From: Pseudomonadota bacterium
GTDB lineage: Bacteria > BMS3Abin14
Direction: 5' to 3'
Assembly: GCA_003228585.1 (NCBI GenBank)
Contig: QIEJ01000109.1
Location: forward strand, 1-37,665
Length of the DNA: 37,665 nt
Both the position numbers and the translations under genes were made by a program. Below the pieces are notes generated by a model. It saw only the letters and a program-made list of their open reading frames with translations. It had not been told where the DNA came from and did not search any database. How positions within the stretch are numbered: the first letter of the stretch is position 1; the number at the start of each line of letters is the position of its first letter. This document shows positions 10,264 through 19,351 of the stretch, piece after piece.

Positions 10264-10980
10264 CTAGTCGGGTTTTACTGGTTCCTCCTTTCCTTTCACC
10301 CCAAACAGACTGATTTCTATATCCTCAAGGTGCTCACGCATGATGTCGGCCGCGAGCTCCTTATCCCCGGCTTTTACAAAATTTAACAACTCTCTATGAC
10401 GGACGAGAGACTTCTCGGGTCTTCCCTCTACCTGAAGGTACTGGTCACGGCTTTCAGCCAGAGCATCCATAACGCTGTCCATGATTCGAATGAGTATCTG
10501 ATTTTTCGTCGCCTGGACAAGCGTGCAATGGAAGGTCTTGTCGAAATCAGTGCCGGTCTCTCCCCTGGAAATCTGCTCTTCCTGCACGCTCAGGATCTTC
10601 TCCATCTCAGCAATCTCATCCGGTGTGGCTCGCTCCGCGGCCAGATAGGCCAACTGCGGCTCAATGAGGCGCCGCATCTCAAAAAGCTCCGCCAGAGCGT
10701 CCTTCTTCGAAAGGATTGCGGAGGCCAGCGGCTGGACCAGTGTTTCAACAGATTGGCTGGCTATATATGTTCCGTCTCCCTGCCGGCTCTCCAGATAACC
10801 CTGACTTTCCAACGTGCGAAGTGCCTCCCGGACGGATGACCGGCTCACTTTGAAAACTTCCGACAGCTCGCGCTCCGTAGGAAGTTGATCTCCGGATTTG
10901 AGTTTGCCCTGGCTGATCATGTCTTTTATTTTTGAAACAATCTCCTCGTAAACTCTGGTTTTTTTTACCGGCTTGAACAT
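10264..10980 (-). CDS. FadR-subfamily (FCD) GntR transcriptional regulator
   Basis: wHTH: GKLKSGDQLPTERELSEVFKVSRSSVREALRTLESQGYLESRQGDGTYI; FCD: MRRLIEPQLAYLAAERAT, FDKTFHCTLVQAT, HRELLNFVKAGD. Confidence 0.96.
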   Translation of the reverse strand: MFKPVKKTRVYEEIVSKIKDMISQGKLKSGDQLPTERELSEVFKVSRSSVREALRTLESQGYLESRQGDGTYIASQSVETLVQPLASAILSKKDALAELFEMRRLIEPQLAYLAAERATPDEIAEMEKILSVQEEQISRGETGTDFDKTFHCTLVQATKNQILIRIMDSVMDALAESRDQYLQVEGRPEKSLVRHRELLNFVKAGDKELAADIMREHLEDIEISLFGVKGKEEPVKPD

Positions 10981-10995
10981 TTGCAGGCTTTACAC

Positions 10996-13170
10996 TCAGT
11001 GCATCTGCTTGGGAACTATGGGATTGGTCGACACAATTGTGTGCTGGGTGGCAGCTTCCTCAAAATGCCTGGAGGTCACGACACAGCCCGTAAGATCCTT
11101 ATCCTTCCCACTCCCAAAGGCCTCTTCAATGGCCATCATAATGGCTCTTTTGCAAAGAGCCTCGATATCGGCTCCGGTCCATCCCTCGCCAGCCTGCAGG
11201 ATGGAATTGATATCCACATCGGTATCCAGTGGAAGAGAATCAAGATAGGTCTTCAGAATCGCCTCTCTTGCTTCTCGATCGGGAAGAGGAAATTCCATGA
11301 TGTAATCGAATCGCCCCGCCCTGAGCAGAGCCGGCTCAACAAGATCTATCCGGTTAGTGGCAGCAACTACGAAAACCCCCAGGGACCCGTGAAGCTCATC
11401 CAGTTCCCGGAAGAGCTGGCTGACTACCCTCTGGGAGACATCACTGGAGTACTCGGCCGAACGAGCCTGGGCGATGGCTTCGATCTCGTCCAGGAAAAGG
11501 ATGCACGGTGAAGCCTGCCTGGCCCTCTTGAACACTTCCCTCAGGCCCTTTTCTGTCTCCCCTACCCATTTCGAAAGAAGGGATGGGGGATCAACCATTA
11601 TGAGGGTCATGCCCATCTCTCCTGAAAGGGCCTTGGCCATCAGGGTCTTTCCGGTGCCGGATGGACCTGTGAACATGATACCCTTCGGTGGGCCGATACG
11701 GGTATTCGCGAAGATTGGCAGGTCGCGGGATGGGAGCTGCAGGATGGATTTGAGATTCCGCTTTATCTCCTTTAATCCTCCAACATCGCTGAAGGTAATG
11801 CGGGATCTTTCAGTCAGGAATTCCCGGGTTGAGGTTGGTTCCACTCCTTTGAAGGCCGTCAGGAAATCATCGGAGGTGACCTCGATCTTCATGCCCTTTT
11901 TCAGAGTCGGTTTGCTGTCTACTTCAAACTTGATGCCAGGCAGAATACGGCGAAGAGCCGCCATCCCAGCCTCTTTGCAGAGGGCGGCGATATCGGCCCC
12001 CACATATCCATGGGTGATCTCTGCCAGTTTATCCAGGTCCACATCGGCAGTCAGCGGCATCTTGCGGGAGTGGATCTTCAGGATCTCCAGGCGACCAGCC
12101 TGATTGGGCACACCTATGGTAATCTCACGATCGAAACGCCCGGGGCGCCTGAGGGCCGGGTCCACAAGCTCCGGCATATTGGTAGCGCCGATGATAACCA
12201 CCTCACCCCTTGCGACCAGGCCATCCATCAGGGCGAGAAGTTGAGCCACAACACGTTTCTCAACATCACCGATAACCTGGGCCCTCCTCGGAGCCAGTGC
12301 GTCTATCTCATCGAGGAAGATGATGCTGGGAGCATTTCTCCGGGCCTCTTCGAAAACATCCCTGAGCTTTGCCTCGCTCTCTCCATAGAACTTGTGGATG
12401 ACCTCTGGCCCGTTGACGTGGATGAAGTGCGCCCTGACCTCATTGGAGATAGTACGGGCCACGAGGGTTTTTCCCGTCCCGGGCGGTCCGGACAAAAGAA
12501 CACCCCGGGGTGGATCGATGCCCAGGGAGGTAAAGAGATCAGGGAACTTCAGGGGAAGCTCGATCATTTCCCTGATGTGAGTCAGTTCACTTTCCAGGCC
12601 TCCAATGTCCTCATAGGAAACTCTGTTTGCTTTCTCATGGGAGACGTCGGCAGCCTTAAAGTTGATATCCGTGTTGGCGGTAATACGCAGCGCGCCTCGC
12701 GGACTTGCCCCGTCAATGAAGAAAAACTGGGGACGGGTCCCAAACAGAGTAACCTGAACTTTATCCCCCTGTACGACGTGCTTTCCGGCAAGCAACTGCC
12801 TTATATGGGGAATCTCCGATTCTTTCGGGATGATGCTGGAGGTTTCCATGGGTGAGAGAAGGATACTCTCAGCCGATTTGTGGGGGACCTTTTCGATGGT
12901 GCACCATTCGTCTACTGTTACTTTTGCATTATCTCTGGTGATACCGTCGATCTGGATCAGATTCTGGCCGGAATATTCCGGAGTGGTCTGGGCAGCTCGA
13001 GCGACTGTCGATCCCCGACCGGAAATCTTAAGTGTTTCTCCGGGTACCGCTCCCAGACTCTTCAATACTGCCTCATCCACACGGGCAAGACCTTTTCCGG
13101 CCTCCTCGATAAATGCTTCGGCAACCCGCAGAGATACGTGCTGTATCGATTTAAATTTTGTTTTTTTCAT
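10996..13170 (-). CDS. CDC48/p97/VAT-like protein with N-domain and two AAA+ ATPase domains
   Basis: Two Walker A (GPPGTGKTLVAR, GPSGTGKTLMAK), two Walker B (SIIFLDEIDALAP, CILFLDEIEAIAQ), arginine-finger regions DPALRRPGRFD and EPALLRAGRFD, CDC48-type N-domain upstream. Confidence 0.93.
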   Translation of the reverse strand: MKKTKFKSIQHVSLRVAEAFIEEAGKGLARVDEAVLKSLGAVPGETLKISGRGSTVARAAQTTPEYSGQNLIQIDGITRDNAKVTVDEWCTIEKVPHKSAESILLSPMETSSIIPKESEIPHIRQLLAGKHVVQGDKVQVTLFGTRPQFFFIDGASPRGALRITANTDINFKAADVSHEKANRVSYEDIGGLESELTHIREMIELPLKFPDLFTSLGIDPPRGVLLSGPPGTGKTLVARTISNEVRAHFIHVNGPEVIHKFYGESEAKLRDVFEEARRNAPSIIFLDEIDALAPRRAQVIGDVEKRVVAQLLALMDGLVARGEVVIIGATNMPELVDPALRRPGRFDREITIGVPNQAGRLEILKIHSRKMPLTADVDLDKLAEITHGYVGADIAALCKEAGMAALRRILPGIKFEVDSKPTLKKGMKIEVTSDDFLTAFKGVEPTSTREFLTERSRITFSDVGGLKEIKRNLKSILQLPSRDLPIFANTRIGPPKGIMFTGPSGTGKTLMAKALSGEMGMTLIMVDPPSLLSKWVGETEKGLREVFKRARQASPCILFLDEIEAIAQARSAEYSSDVSQRVVSQLFRELDELHGSLGVFVVAATNRIDLVEPALLRAGRFDYIMEFPLPDREAREAILKTYLDSLPLDTDVDINSILQAGEGWTGADIEALCKRAIMMAIEEAFGSGKDKDLTGCVVTSRHFEEAATQHTIVSTNPIVPKQMH

Positions 13171-13208
13171 CGCCTAACGCCAAATCCTCCACACACATGA
13201 CGGCTTGG

Positions 13209-13219
13209 TGGTCAGACCA
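13209..13219. promoter_or_regulatory. Operator candidate 1: TGGTCAGACCA
   Basis: Perfect 11-bp palindrome; resembles GntR/FadR-family operators; three copies upstream of the CDC48-like/FadR operon. Confidence 0.75.
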
Positions 13220-13247
13220 GACAGCCTGGCTAGCGTTGGTGGTACGG

Positions 13248-13258
13248 TGGTCAGACCA
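13248..13258. promoter_or_regulatory. Operator candidate 2: TGGTCAGACCA
   Basis: Identical to site 1, centre 39 bp away. Confidence 0.75.
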
Positions 13259-13328
13259 ACAATCAACTAAAATAACCCTCAACAGCCTTGTTTGAGCTAA
13301 ATGTTCCTTGTTTGGTGTTGAGGTATGG

Positions 13329-13339
13329 TGGTCGGACCA
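13329..13339. promoter_or_regulatory. Operator candidate 3: TGGTCGGACCA
   Basis: Same palindrome with G at the centre; all three copies share the GG prefix (GGTGGTCRGACCA). Confidence 0.75.
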
Positions 13340-13506
13340 ATAATGTAGGCCATGGAAAAGTCTTTGTCAATAGAATTCAGTATATGTGAGATCGCCCTCC
13401 TCTTTTACCTGTTTCGTCTACCTGTTTCGTCTTTTTCCCTTAAAAGAGTGGGATATTAATATTATAGCACTGAAATTCCCATTTTGAGAGAGAGGATGGA
13501 ATTTCT

Positions 13507-13546
13507 GAAAAAAAACACCAGCCCCCCCTGAAAGTGAGCTGGTGTT
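13507..13546 (-). terminator. Intrinsic terminator downstream of pckG
   Basis: Minus strand AACACCAGC-loop-GCTGGTGTT followed by T-run. Confidence 0.85.
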
Positions 13547-13573
13547 CTGGTATCGGCACTCTGAATTGTTAAG

Positions 13574-15367
13574 TCAGGCCTTGGCCAGTCTTTCCTTGAA
13601 GGCGTCCAGTTGGGTTCTCATGCGATCTGTTAAATGGCTGCCGAACTGCTCAAAATACTCCTCGATATCCGGTATCTCGCCCTGCCATAATTGGGGATCA
13701 ACCTCGAGAAGCTTCCTGAGATCCTCAGATGGGATGGAAAGACCCTCGAGATCAAGGTCACCCTCTCCCGGCATCAGACCGACAGGGGTTTGTTTCGCCC
13801 CCGCTTTACCATCGATCCTTTCACACATCCACTTCAAAACCCTGCTGTTCTCACCGAAGCCGGGCCACAACCATCGACCGTCTTCTCCCTTCCGGAACCA
13901 GTTGACGTAAAAGATCCTGGGAGCGTTCTCCCCCAGCCGGTCACCCATTTCGAACCAGTGCTGGAAATAATCGCCCATGTTGTAACCGCAGAACGGTGAC
14001 ATGGCGAAGGGATCCCGGCGTATCGGGCTGACCTTGTCGAGGATCGCCGCCGTGGCTTCGGAAGAAGCCGAGGCCGCCATAAAAACGCCATGATCCCAGT
14101 TAAAGGACTCGTACACCAGCGGGATGACCGAAGAACGGCGGCCGCCGAAGATAAATATGTCTATGGGGATCCCCTCGGGATCCTCCCAGTCGGGAGCTTC
14201 ACTGGGACACTGGCTTACGTGAGACGTGAAGCGGGCATTGGGATGGGCTGCCGGTTCATCACTGCCCGGTGCCCAATCCCTGCCTTTCCAGTCGATGGCG
14301 TGAGCCGGTGGAGGCCCGTCCATATCTTCCCACCAGACATCCCCATCGTCCGTCAGGGCACAGTTGGTGAAGATTGTCTTTTCCTTCAGCATTTCGTTGG
14401 CAACCGGGTTGGAAACACTGGAGGTGCCCGGGGCCACACCGAAGAACCCTGTTTCGGGGTTGATGGCGTGAATCCGGCCGTCAGACCGGATCTTCATCCA
14501 GCAGATATCATCACCCAGGGTCTCGGCCTTCCACCCCGGTATGGTCGGTTGAATCATGGCCAGATTGGTCTTGCCGCACGCGGATGGGAAGGCTCCGGCT
14601 ATGTGATATTTGCGGCCCTCGGGGCTGATGAGTCTCAGGATGAGCATGTGCTCGGCCAGCCAGCCTTCTCTTCGGGCCATGGAGGAAGCGATACGAAGGC
14701 TGAGGCACTTTTTGCCCAACAAGGCGTTGCCCCCATACCCGGAGCCGTAGGACCAGATGAGATTCTCCTCGGGGAAGTGGCTGATGTATTTATCCTTGAT
14801 GGGAGCGCAAGGCCATGGAACGTCTTTCTGGCCGGGCTCCAGCGGCGCTCCAACCGAGTGCAGGCAGGGGATAAACTCCCCGTCATCGCCGAGGGCTTCG
14901 ATCACCCTGTCTCCTACTCGAGTCATAATGTGCATGTTGCAGACCACATAGGGGCTTTCGGTTAACTGGACGCCGATCTTTGCCAGAGGAGAGCCTATGG
15001 GACCCATGGAGAAGGGAATGACATACATGGTGCGCCCCCTCATGCAGCTGTTGTAAAGACCCTTCATCGTTTCCTTCAGTTGGGTGGGATCGATCCAGTT
15101 ATTGGTCGGGCCCGCATCCTCCTCGGAAAGGGTACTGAGATAGGTGCGGCCTTCGATACGTGCGACATCGGTGGGATCAGACCGGAAAAGAAAACTCTCT
15201 GGACGCTTCTTCAAAGGAATGGCGGCGCCACTTTCCACCATCAAGGCCGTCATGCGATCGTATTCTTCCTTCGAGCCATCACACCAGCGGATCTGGTCAG
15301 GCTTACAAAGAGTGGCCATTTCATCGACCCACTGATTCAGTCCCTCATGTTTACACACCGCGGTCAT
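13574..15367 (-). CDS. pckG: Phosphoenolpyruvate carboxykinase (GTP)
   Basis: [76 protein letters not shown]. Start probably at MTAVCKHEG rather than the ORF start at 15382. Confidence 0.97.
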   Translation of the reverse strand: MTAVCKHEGLNQWVDEMATLCKPDQIRWCDGSKEEYDRMTALMVESGAAIPLKKRPESFLFRSDPTDVARIEGRTYLSTLSEEDAGPTNNWIDPTQLKETMKGLYNSCMRGRTMYVIPFSMGPIGSPLAKIGVQLTESPYVVCNMHIMTRVGDRVIEALGDDGEFIPCLHSVGAPLEPGQKDVPWPCAPIKDKYISHFPEENLIWSYGSGYGGNALLGKKCLSLRIASSMARREGWLAEHMLILRLISPEGRKYHIAGAFPSACGKTNLAMIQPTIPGWKAETLGDDICWMKIRSDGRIHAINPETGFFGVAPGTSSVSNPVANEMLKEKTIFTNCALTDDGDVWWEDMDGPPPAHAIDWKGRDWAPGSDEPAAHPNARFTSHVSQCPSEAPDWEDPEGIPIDIFIFGGRRSSVIPLVYESFNWDHGVFMAASASSEATAAILDKVSPIRRDPFAMSPFCGYNMGDYFQHWFEMGDRLGENAPRIFYVNWFRKGEDGRWLWPGFGENSRVLKWMCERIDGKAGAKQTPVGLMPGEGDLDLEGLSIPSEDLRKLLEVDPQLWQGEIPDIEEYFEQFGSHLTDRMRTQLDAFKERLAKA

Positions 15368-15426
15368 AGAACCATCTCCCAATTATCGTTTTATCCGGAA
15401 AGTAAAAAGGCATTCCCGGCGCATAC

Positions 15427-15445
15427 CGGAGAACAGAGTTCTCCG
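15427..15445 (-). other. Perfect 8-bp hairpin CGGAGAAC-TCT-GTTCTCCG between usp and pckG
   Basis: Palindrome read directly just past the usp stop. Confidence 0.7.
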
Positions 15446-15453
15446 ACAGACTC

Positions 15454-15937
15454 CTAGCAGCGGTGAACCAGCACGGGGATCTTCGAATAACGGAGGATCT
15501 TTGTTGTCACGCCCCCCAGAATTGCGCCAACCATGCTGCTCACTGTGCTGTGCGATGCCATGAAGATAAGATCACAGTTCTTTCTTTCCGCGATCTTCAA
15601 TATGCCATCCACAGGGGATTCTCTGTCGATAAAGACGCCTTCAAAAACCACATCCGCATCGCTTGCCATCTTTTCAAGTTTTGACAGGACCTCGTCCGCC
15701 ATAGCCTTGTGTATTTTTTCAACCTGAGCCAGCGCATCCTGTGCTTTGTCGGCATCACCGCGTCCCCACAGGATGTCGGGCTGGTAGGTCTCCAGAATCT
15801 CCCCCGGAGAGAGTTTCGGCTCAACATGAACCCCTGTCACCCTGGCGCTGATGGCCTTGGCAAGCTTGACACCCTCTGTGAGGGCCTCTTCACAGTTCTT
15901 CGAGCCCTTTGTCGGAATGAGAATATTTTTGTACATG
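15454..15937 (-). CDS. Universal stress protein, UspA family
   Basis: MYKNILIPTKGSKNCEEALTEGVKLAKAISARVTGVHV ... GAILGGVTTKILRYSKIPVLV; start CAT 15935-15937. Confidence 0.93.
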
Positions 15938-16132
15938 CAACCTCCCTTTTCACTGCCAATCGGTTCATGGAGAAACAAAACCACTTTTCTGATACCGAAG
16001 AGAGCGCGCCCCCCTGCCTCTTACACATCGGAATCAAGTACGACCGATGTGCCGCTGCCAACAACGGACCAAGCTTTAAATATTGGTCCAGCCCGTGTTT
16101 GTCAAGCCTGAACTGTAAATTCTATCACAAAT

Positions 16133-16423
16133 TCAACCCAAAACCACCTGCCCCACAAACACCGTGAGGCTCCCGATAACCATTGTCAGGACCAGGCTCT
16201 TCGTTCTCACAGCTATGATGAAGCTTGCCAGAAGCGCCATGACGTTCGGATTGGCGAGACCGGCGTCGATAGCCCCATCGGCGGTGATGGCGCCTGGAAG
16301 GATAAGCGCTGAAAGGATGGCCGCGGGGAGGTAGCTGAGCCAGGTCATTACGACCCGCGGCAATCGCACCTGGGAGAGGGCCGCAAGGGGAATCAGGCGC
16401 GGGAAGTAGGTGACGGCCCACAT
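16133..16423 (-). CDS. azlD: AzlD-family branched-chain amino acid exporter subunit
   Basis: WAVTYFPRLIPLAALSQVRLPRVVMTWLSYLPAAILSALILPGAI; hydrophobic, ~96 aa, downstream of azlC. Confidence 0.8.
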   Translation of the reverse strand: MWAVTYFPRLIPLAALSQVRLPRVVMTWLSYLPAAILSALILPGAITADGAIDAGLANPNVMALLASFIIAVRTKSLVLTMVIGSLTVFVGQVVLG

Positions 16424-16545
16424 GCCTTCGTCTCCATACTCATTTTCCTGAGAGTTTTAAAGTTTCAGGTTTCAAGTCAACTCCAGATTCAAAGTAAAAA
16501 ATTCAGATTCAAATTTACTTAATTCAACATCCAAGATCAAAAACA

Positions 16546-16660
16546 GTCATTGCGAGGAATCACGCCAGCGGCGTGATGACGCGGCAATCCCGTGGAGCAC
16601 AGCGACCGCGGAAGTCTCATCTAACTGAGATCGCTTCGCTCGGGTTCAGCTCGCGATGAC
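16546..16660. repeat. Composite dispersed repeat (GTCATTGCGAGG...GGCAATCCC plus inverted GAGATCGCTTCGCTCG...CGCGATGAC)
   Basis: Ends match the repeat at 667-711; internal CACGCC-AGC-GGCGTG hairpin; noncoding gap between azlC and azlD. Confidence 0.7.
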
Positions 16661-16711
16661 GGCGCTTTTTCTCCGTTTCACCGATTCCCCGGTTCCCCAG
16701 CTCCAACATTA

Positions 16712-17443
16712 TCAACCCGCGCCCCTTCGCCCATGCGCCCCATCCCCTCTTCTCCGTGTCCCCTCTTCAAGGAGCAAACCGAGGGTCGCGCCTGTCATGG
16801 CCGCGGCGATAATGTGCCGCCAGGTACCGCCCATGAAGCGTGAGAAAATGATGGACATGGATGCTGAAAAAACAGCGATCAACATGTGAAGCCGGTTCGA
16901 AAGCTGAAGAATCAGCAACCCGACAAACATGGAATAAAGAGCAAATTCCAGACTGCTCTGAAGAGCGGCCGGCACGATATATCCGGCGAAGGCACCCATT
17001 ACCGTCCCGGTGATCCAGCTGGCGTAGGCCGTATAGTTAAGAGCCAGGCTGTACCTGTAGTCAGCCTGCCGGGCATTGAATTTCCCTATGGAAATCGCAT
17101 AGGTCTCATCGGTGACTCCCCAGGCGACAAAGGGGATAATCCTGCTGCTGACTTTCTTGAAAAAGGGGGAGAGAGATGCGCTCATGAGAACATGTCTGAG
17201 ATTGACGAAGAAGGTTGTCAGAACCACCTCGAAAGGCGAGGCTCCTCCCGCCAACAGACCTACCGCTATGAACTGACTGGCTCCTGCAAAGACGATCAGG
17301 GACATGAGGATGGCCGGGAACAGACCCATACCGCTCTGCCTGGCTATGATTCCGTATGCAGCACCCATGGGAACGTACCCGATAATTATGGGGACTGCGT
17401 CATTGATCCCGCTCTTTATCATCTGTCCTGAACTGAAGTTCAT
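16712..17443 (-). CDS. azlC: AzlC-family branched-chain amino acid permease/exporter
   Basis: GINDAVPIIIGYVPMGAAYGIIARQSGMGLFPAILMSLIVFAGASQFIAVGLLAGGASPFEVVLTTFFVNLRHVLMSASL is characteristic of AzlC. Confidence 0.95.
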   Translation of the reverse strand: MNFSSGQMIKSGINDAVPIIIGYVPMGAAYGIIARQSGMGLFPAILMSLIVFAGASQFIAVGLLAGGASPFEVVLTTFFVNLRHVLMSASLSPFFKKVSSRIIPFVAWGVTDETYAISIGKFNARQADYRYSLALNYTAYASWITGTVMGAFAGYIVPAALQSSLEFALYSMFVGLLILQLSNRLHMLIAVFSASMSIIFSRFMGGTWRHIIAAAMTGATLGLLLEEGTRRRGDGAHGRRGAG

Positions 17444-17455
17444 ATGGTAAACAGT

Positions 17456-18058
17456 TTAAGGGGTGACAATCTTCAAAAATGCGCCGACCGCGAGGGGGAT
17501 GGTCAGGTTATCATTGAAAGGGCGGGGGAGTGCCTCGGCCAGGGTTCCTATAAGGGAAGCACCCAGCAGAACCGGAAGGCCGATATGCTGGATGGATCCG
17601 AAAAACCTTCTCAGGATCAGATAACCGGTGATAGACACCACAAAACAGGCGATGCTTCCCTCGAGGGTCTTGTCTCCGATCCTGATCCTTCCGAATCCCT
17701 TTCCAGCCAGGGCCGCCGCTCTGTCACCGAGAACCAGGGGGACCAGCGACAGCACGGCTATTTCCCGGGGGAAGAGCAGGAAGACCAGGAAAACCCCGCC
17801 CACGAAGGCCGGGGTCCCGGTAATTCCATCATGTTCGGAAGGGCGCATGAAGATGCCAAGGCTGCTCCGGGTAAACCTGTTGAAGGGAGGGCTGAAATGC
17901 CTTGCCGCCTCCACAGCCATTGTGACAAGCAGGATCGTGCCCAGCGCAACCCTGTTGGAGATCCCTGGAAGGTGATATCCCAGCGCCGCGAGGAAGATCC
18001 CTCCCACAGCATGAAAAACCGTCCTGGGCAGTTCAGCCTTTACGCTGCCGAATGCCAT
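17456..18058 (-). CDS. SEC59/DGK1/VTE5-like CTP-dependent lipid (polyprenol/diacylglycerol/phytol-type) kinase family membrane protein
   Basis: FHAVGGIFLAALGY, LVPLVLGDRAAALAGKGFGRIRIGDKTLEGSIACFVVS; the GDxxAAxxGxxxGxxxxxxKTxEGS pattern matches this family. Confidence 0.85.
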   Translation of the reverse strand: MAFGSVKAELPRTVFHAVGGIFLAALGYHLPGISNRVALGTILLVTMAVEAARHFSPPFNRFTRSSLGIFMRPSEHDGITGTPAFVGGVFLVFLLFPREIAVLSLVPLVLGDRAAALAGKGFGRIRIGDKTLEGSIACFVVSITGYLILRRFFGSIQHIGLPVLLGASLIGTLAEALPRPFNDNLTIPLAVGAFLKIVTP

Positions 18059-18059
18059 A

Positions 18060-19187
18060 TCAGACGTCCGGGAAATCTTTACGGTAGATCCGGTAGGTCT
18101 TGTAGTGGCGGGCGCCGAAGATCTTGGTCACGGTTTCGTTAACGATTCGATTGTCCTCGAGGATCCAGGACAACTCCCCGTACCAGTACCCGCTCCTGAC
18201 ACCGTAACCCCAGACCTCGGCGAACATGATGGCGTCGATACCTTTCTTCCGGAACTTCTCCCTCACACCCAGGGTCAGACACCGGCCGCTTTTAAAGTTT
18301 TTGGATGCCTTTATTGCTTTTATTATTCCCAGTGAAGTGAGCCGTCCGTTGAGATGCTTCAGGACCTGGTTGTAGTCAGGCAGCGACAGAATGAAGCCCG
18401 CAGGCTCACCATCGATAAAGGCGAAGGACACCATCTCCGGGACAACCAGGGGCTTGAGTTTTTTGGCCATGTGATCGAGTTCCTCATCGGTCATGGGTAC
18501 AAAACCCCAGTTTTTCTCCCACGCTTCATTGTAGATCGAGCGCACGACCTCCAGCTCCTCCTTGAACCGGGACATGTCCAGCGGCCGGACAACGAGGTCT
18601 TTCTCCCTCTTTCTGATCCTCCTTGCGATTTTCTCCAGGCGGTCCGGGATGCCTCCCCCCGCATCGAAAAAATAGGCGAAAAGGTCCTTTTCCTTCAAAT
18701 AGCCGGCTCCTTCAACCAGTTTCGGGTAATAGGGCGGGTTGAAGGTCATCATCACGAAGGGAGGTGAGACGAAATTGTCCACCAGCATCCCGCACTCCTC
18801 ATTGGTGCTCGGGTTGACCGGCCCGCGGCAGAACTCCATCCCCTTTTCCTTGAGCCAGCCTTCAGCCGCATCCAGCAGAGCGAAAGCCACCTCCGGATCC
18901 CGGACCGCCTCGAAAAAACCGAAAAATCCTGCTTTCTCGCCGTGGAACTCGTTGTGCCGGTGGTTGACGATACCGACGATCCTTCCCGCGGGAATCCCGT
19001 TCCTGAGACAGAGAAAAAGTTTTCGCTCCGCATGCCGGTAGAAAGGGTGCTTCGGGGACAGAAGCTCCGAGACGTCCTTCCTCAGTGGGGGAACCCAGTA
19101 AGGATTATTACGATAGATCTTCCAGGGAAGTTTGATGAAATCTTTGTAATGACGCCCACGCCCAGCGTCAACTATTTGAAGAGTCAT
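18060..19187 (-). CDS. GNAT-fold acyltransferase-like protein, ~375 aa; candidate bacterial ceramide synthase-type
   Basis: MTLQIVDAGRGRHYKDFIKLPWKIYRNNPYWVPPLRKDV...; family of large GNAT-like proteins; adjacent to SPT-like gene. Start MTLQ chosen over ORF start 19214. Confidence 0.72.
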   Translation of the reverse strand: MTLQIVDAGRGRHYKDFIKLPWKIYRNNPYWVPPLRKDVSELLSPKHPFYRHAERKLFLCLRNGIPAGRIVGIVNHRHNEFHGEKAGFFGFFEAVRDPEVAFALLDAAEGWLKEKGMEFCRGPVNPSTNEECGMLVDNFVSPPFVMMTFNPPYYPKLVEGAGYLKEKDLFAYFFDAGGGIPDRLEKIARRIRKREKDLVVRPLDMSRFKEELEVVRSIYNEAWEKNWGFVPMTDEELDHMAKKLKPLVVPEMVSFAFIDGEPAGFILSLPDYNQVLKHLNGRLTSLGIIKAIKASKNFKSGRCLTLGVREKFRKKGIDAIMFAEVWGYGVRSGYWYGELSWILEDNRIVNETVTKIFGARHYKTYRIYRKDFPDV

Positions 19188-19230
19188 TGGAAAATTCCAA
19201 ACTCCAAATCCCACATTCCAAACTCAAGAT
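19188..19230. repeat. Heptamer-periodic array (AATTCCA AACTCCA AATCCCA CATTCCA AACTCAA)
   Basis: 7-bp period read directly. Confidence 0.6.
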
Positions 19231-19297
19231 AAAACCTGAAAAACTTGATTCGAAATGGCAACAAAACCAGCTCCTTCTCTTTGGAATCTGAAATATG

Positions 19298-19335
19298 CCT
19301 TTCGACTCCGCTCAAGGCCCTGAGCCTGTCGAAGG
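19298..19335. repeat. REP-like palindromic dispersed repeat CCTTTCGACTCCGCTCAAGGCCCTGAGCCTGTCGAAGG
   Basis: Imperfect inverted repeat CTTTCGAC...GTCGAAG with internal CTCAAG/CTGAG arms; embedded in a heptamer tract. Confidence 0.65.
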
Positions 19336-19351
19336 TAAATCTGGAATTGGC

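Noticed and set aside
16066-16089. GGACCAA-10-TTGGTCC inverted repeat upstream of usp as a fourth FadR operator
   Set aside because: Shares the TTGGTCC half-site with operator 3 but not the compact TGGTCNGACCA spacing; too weak to call.
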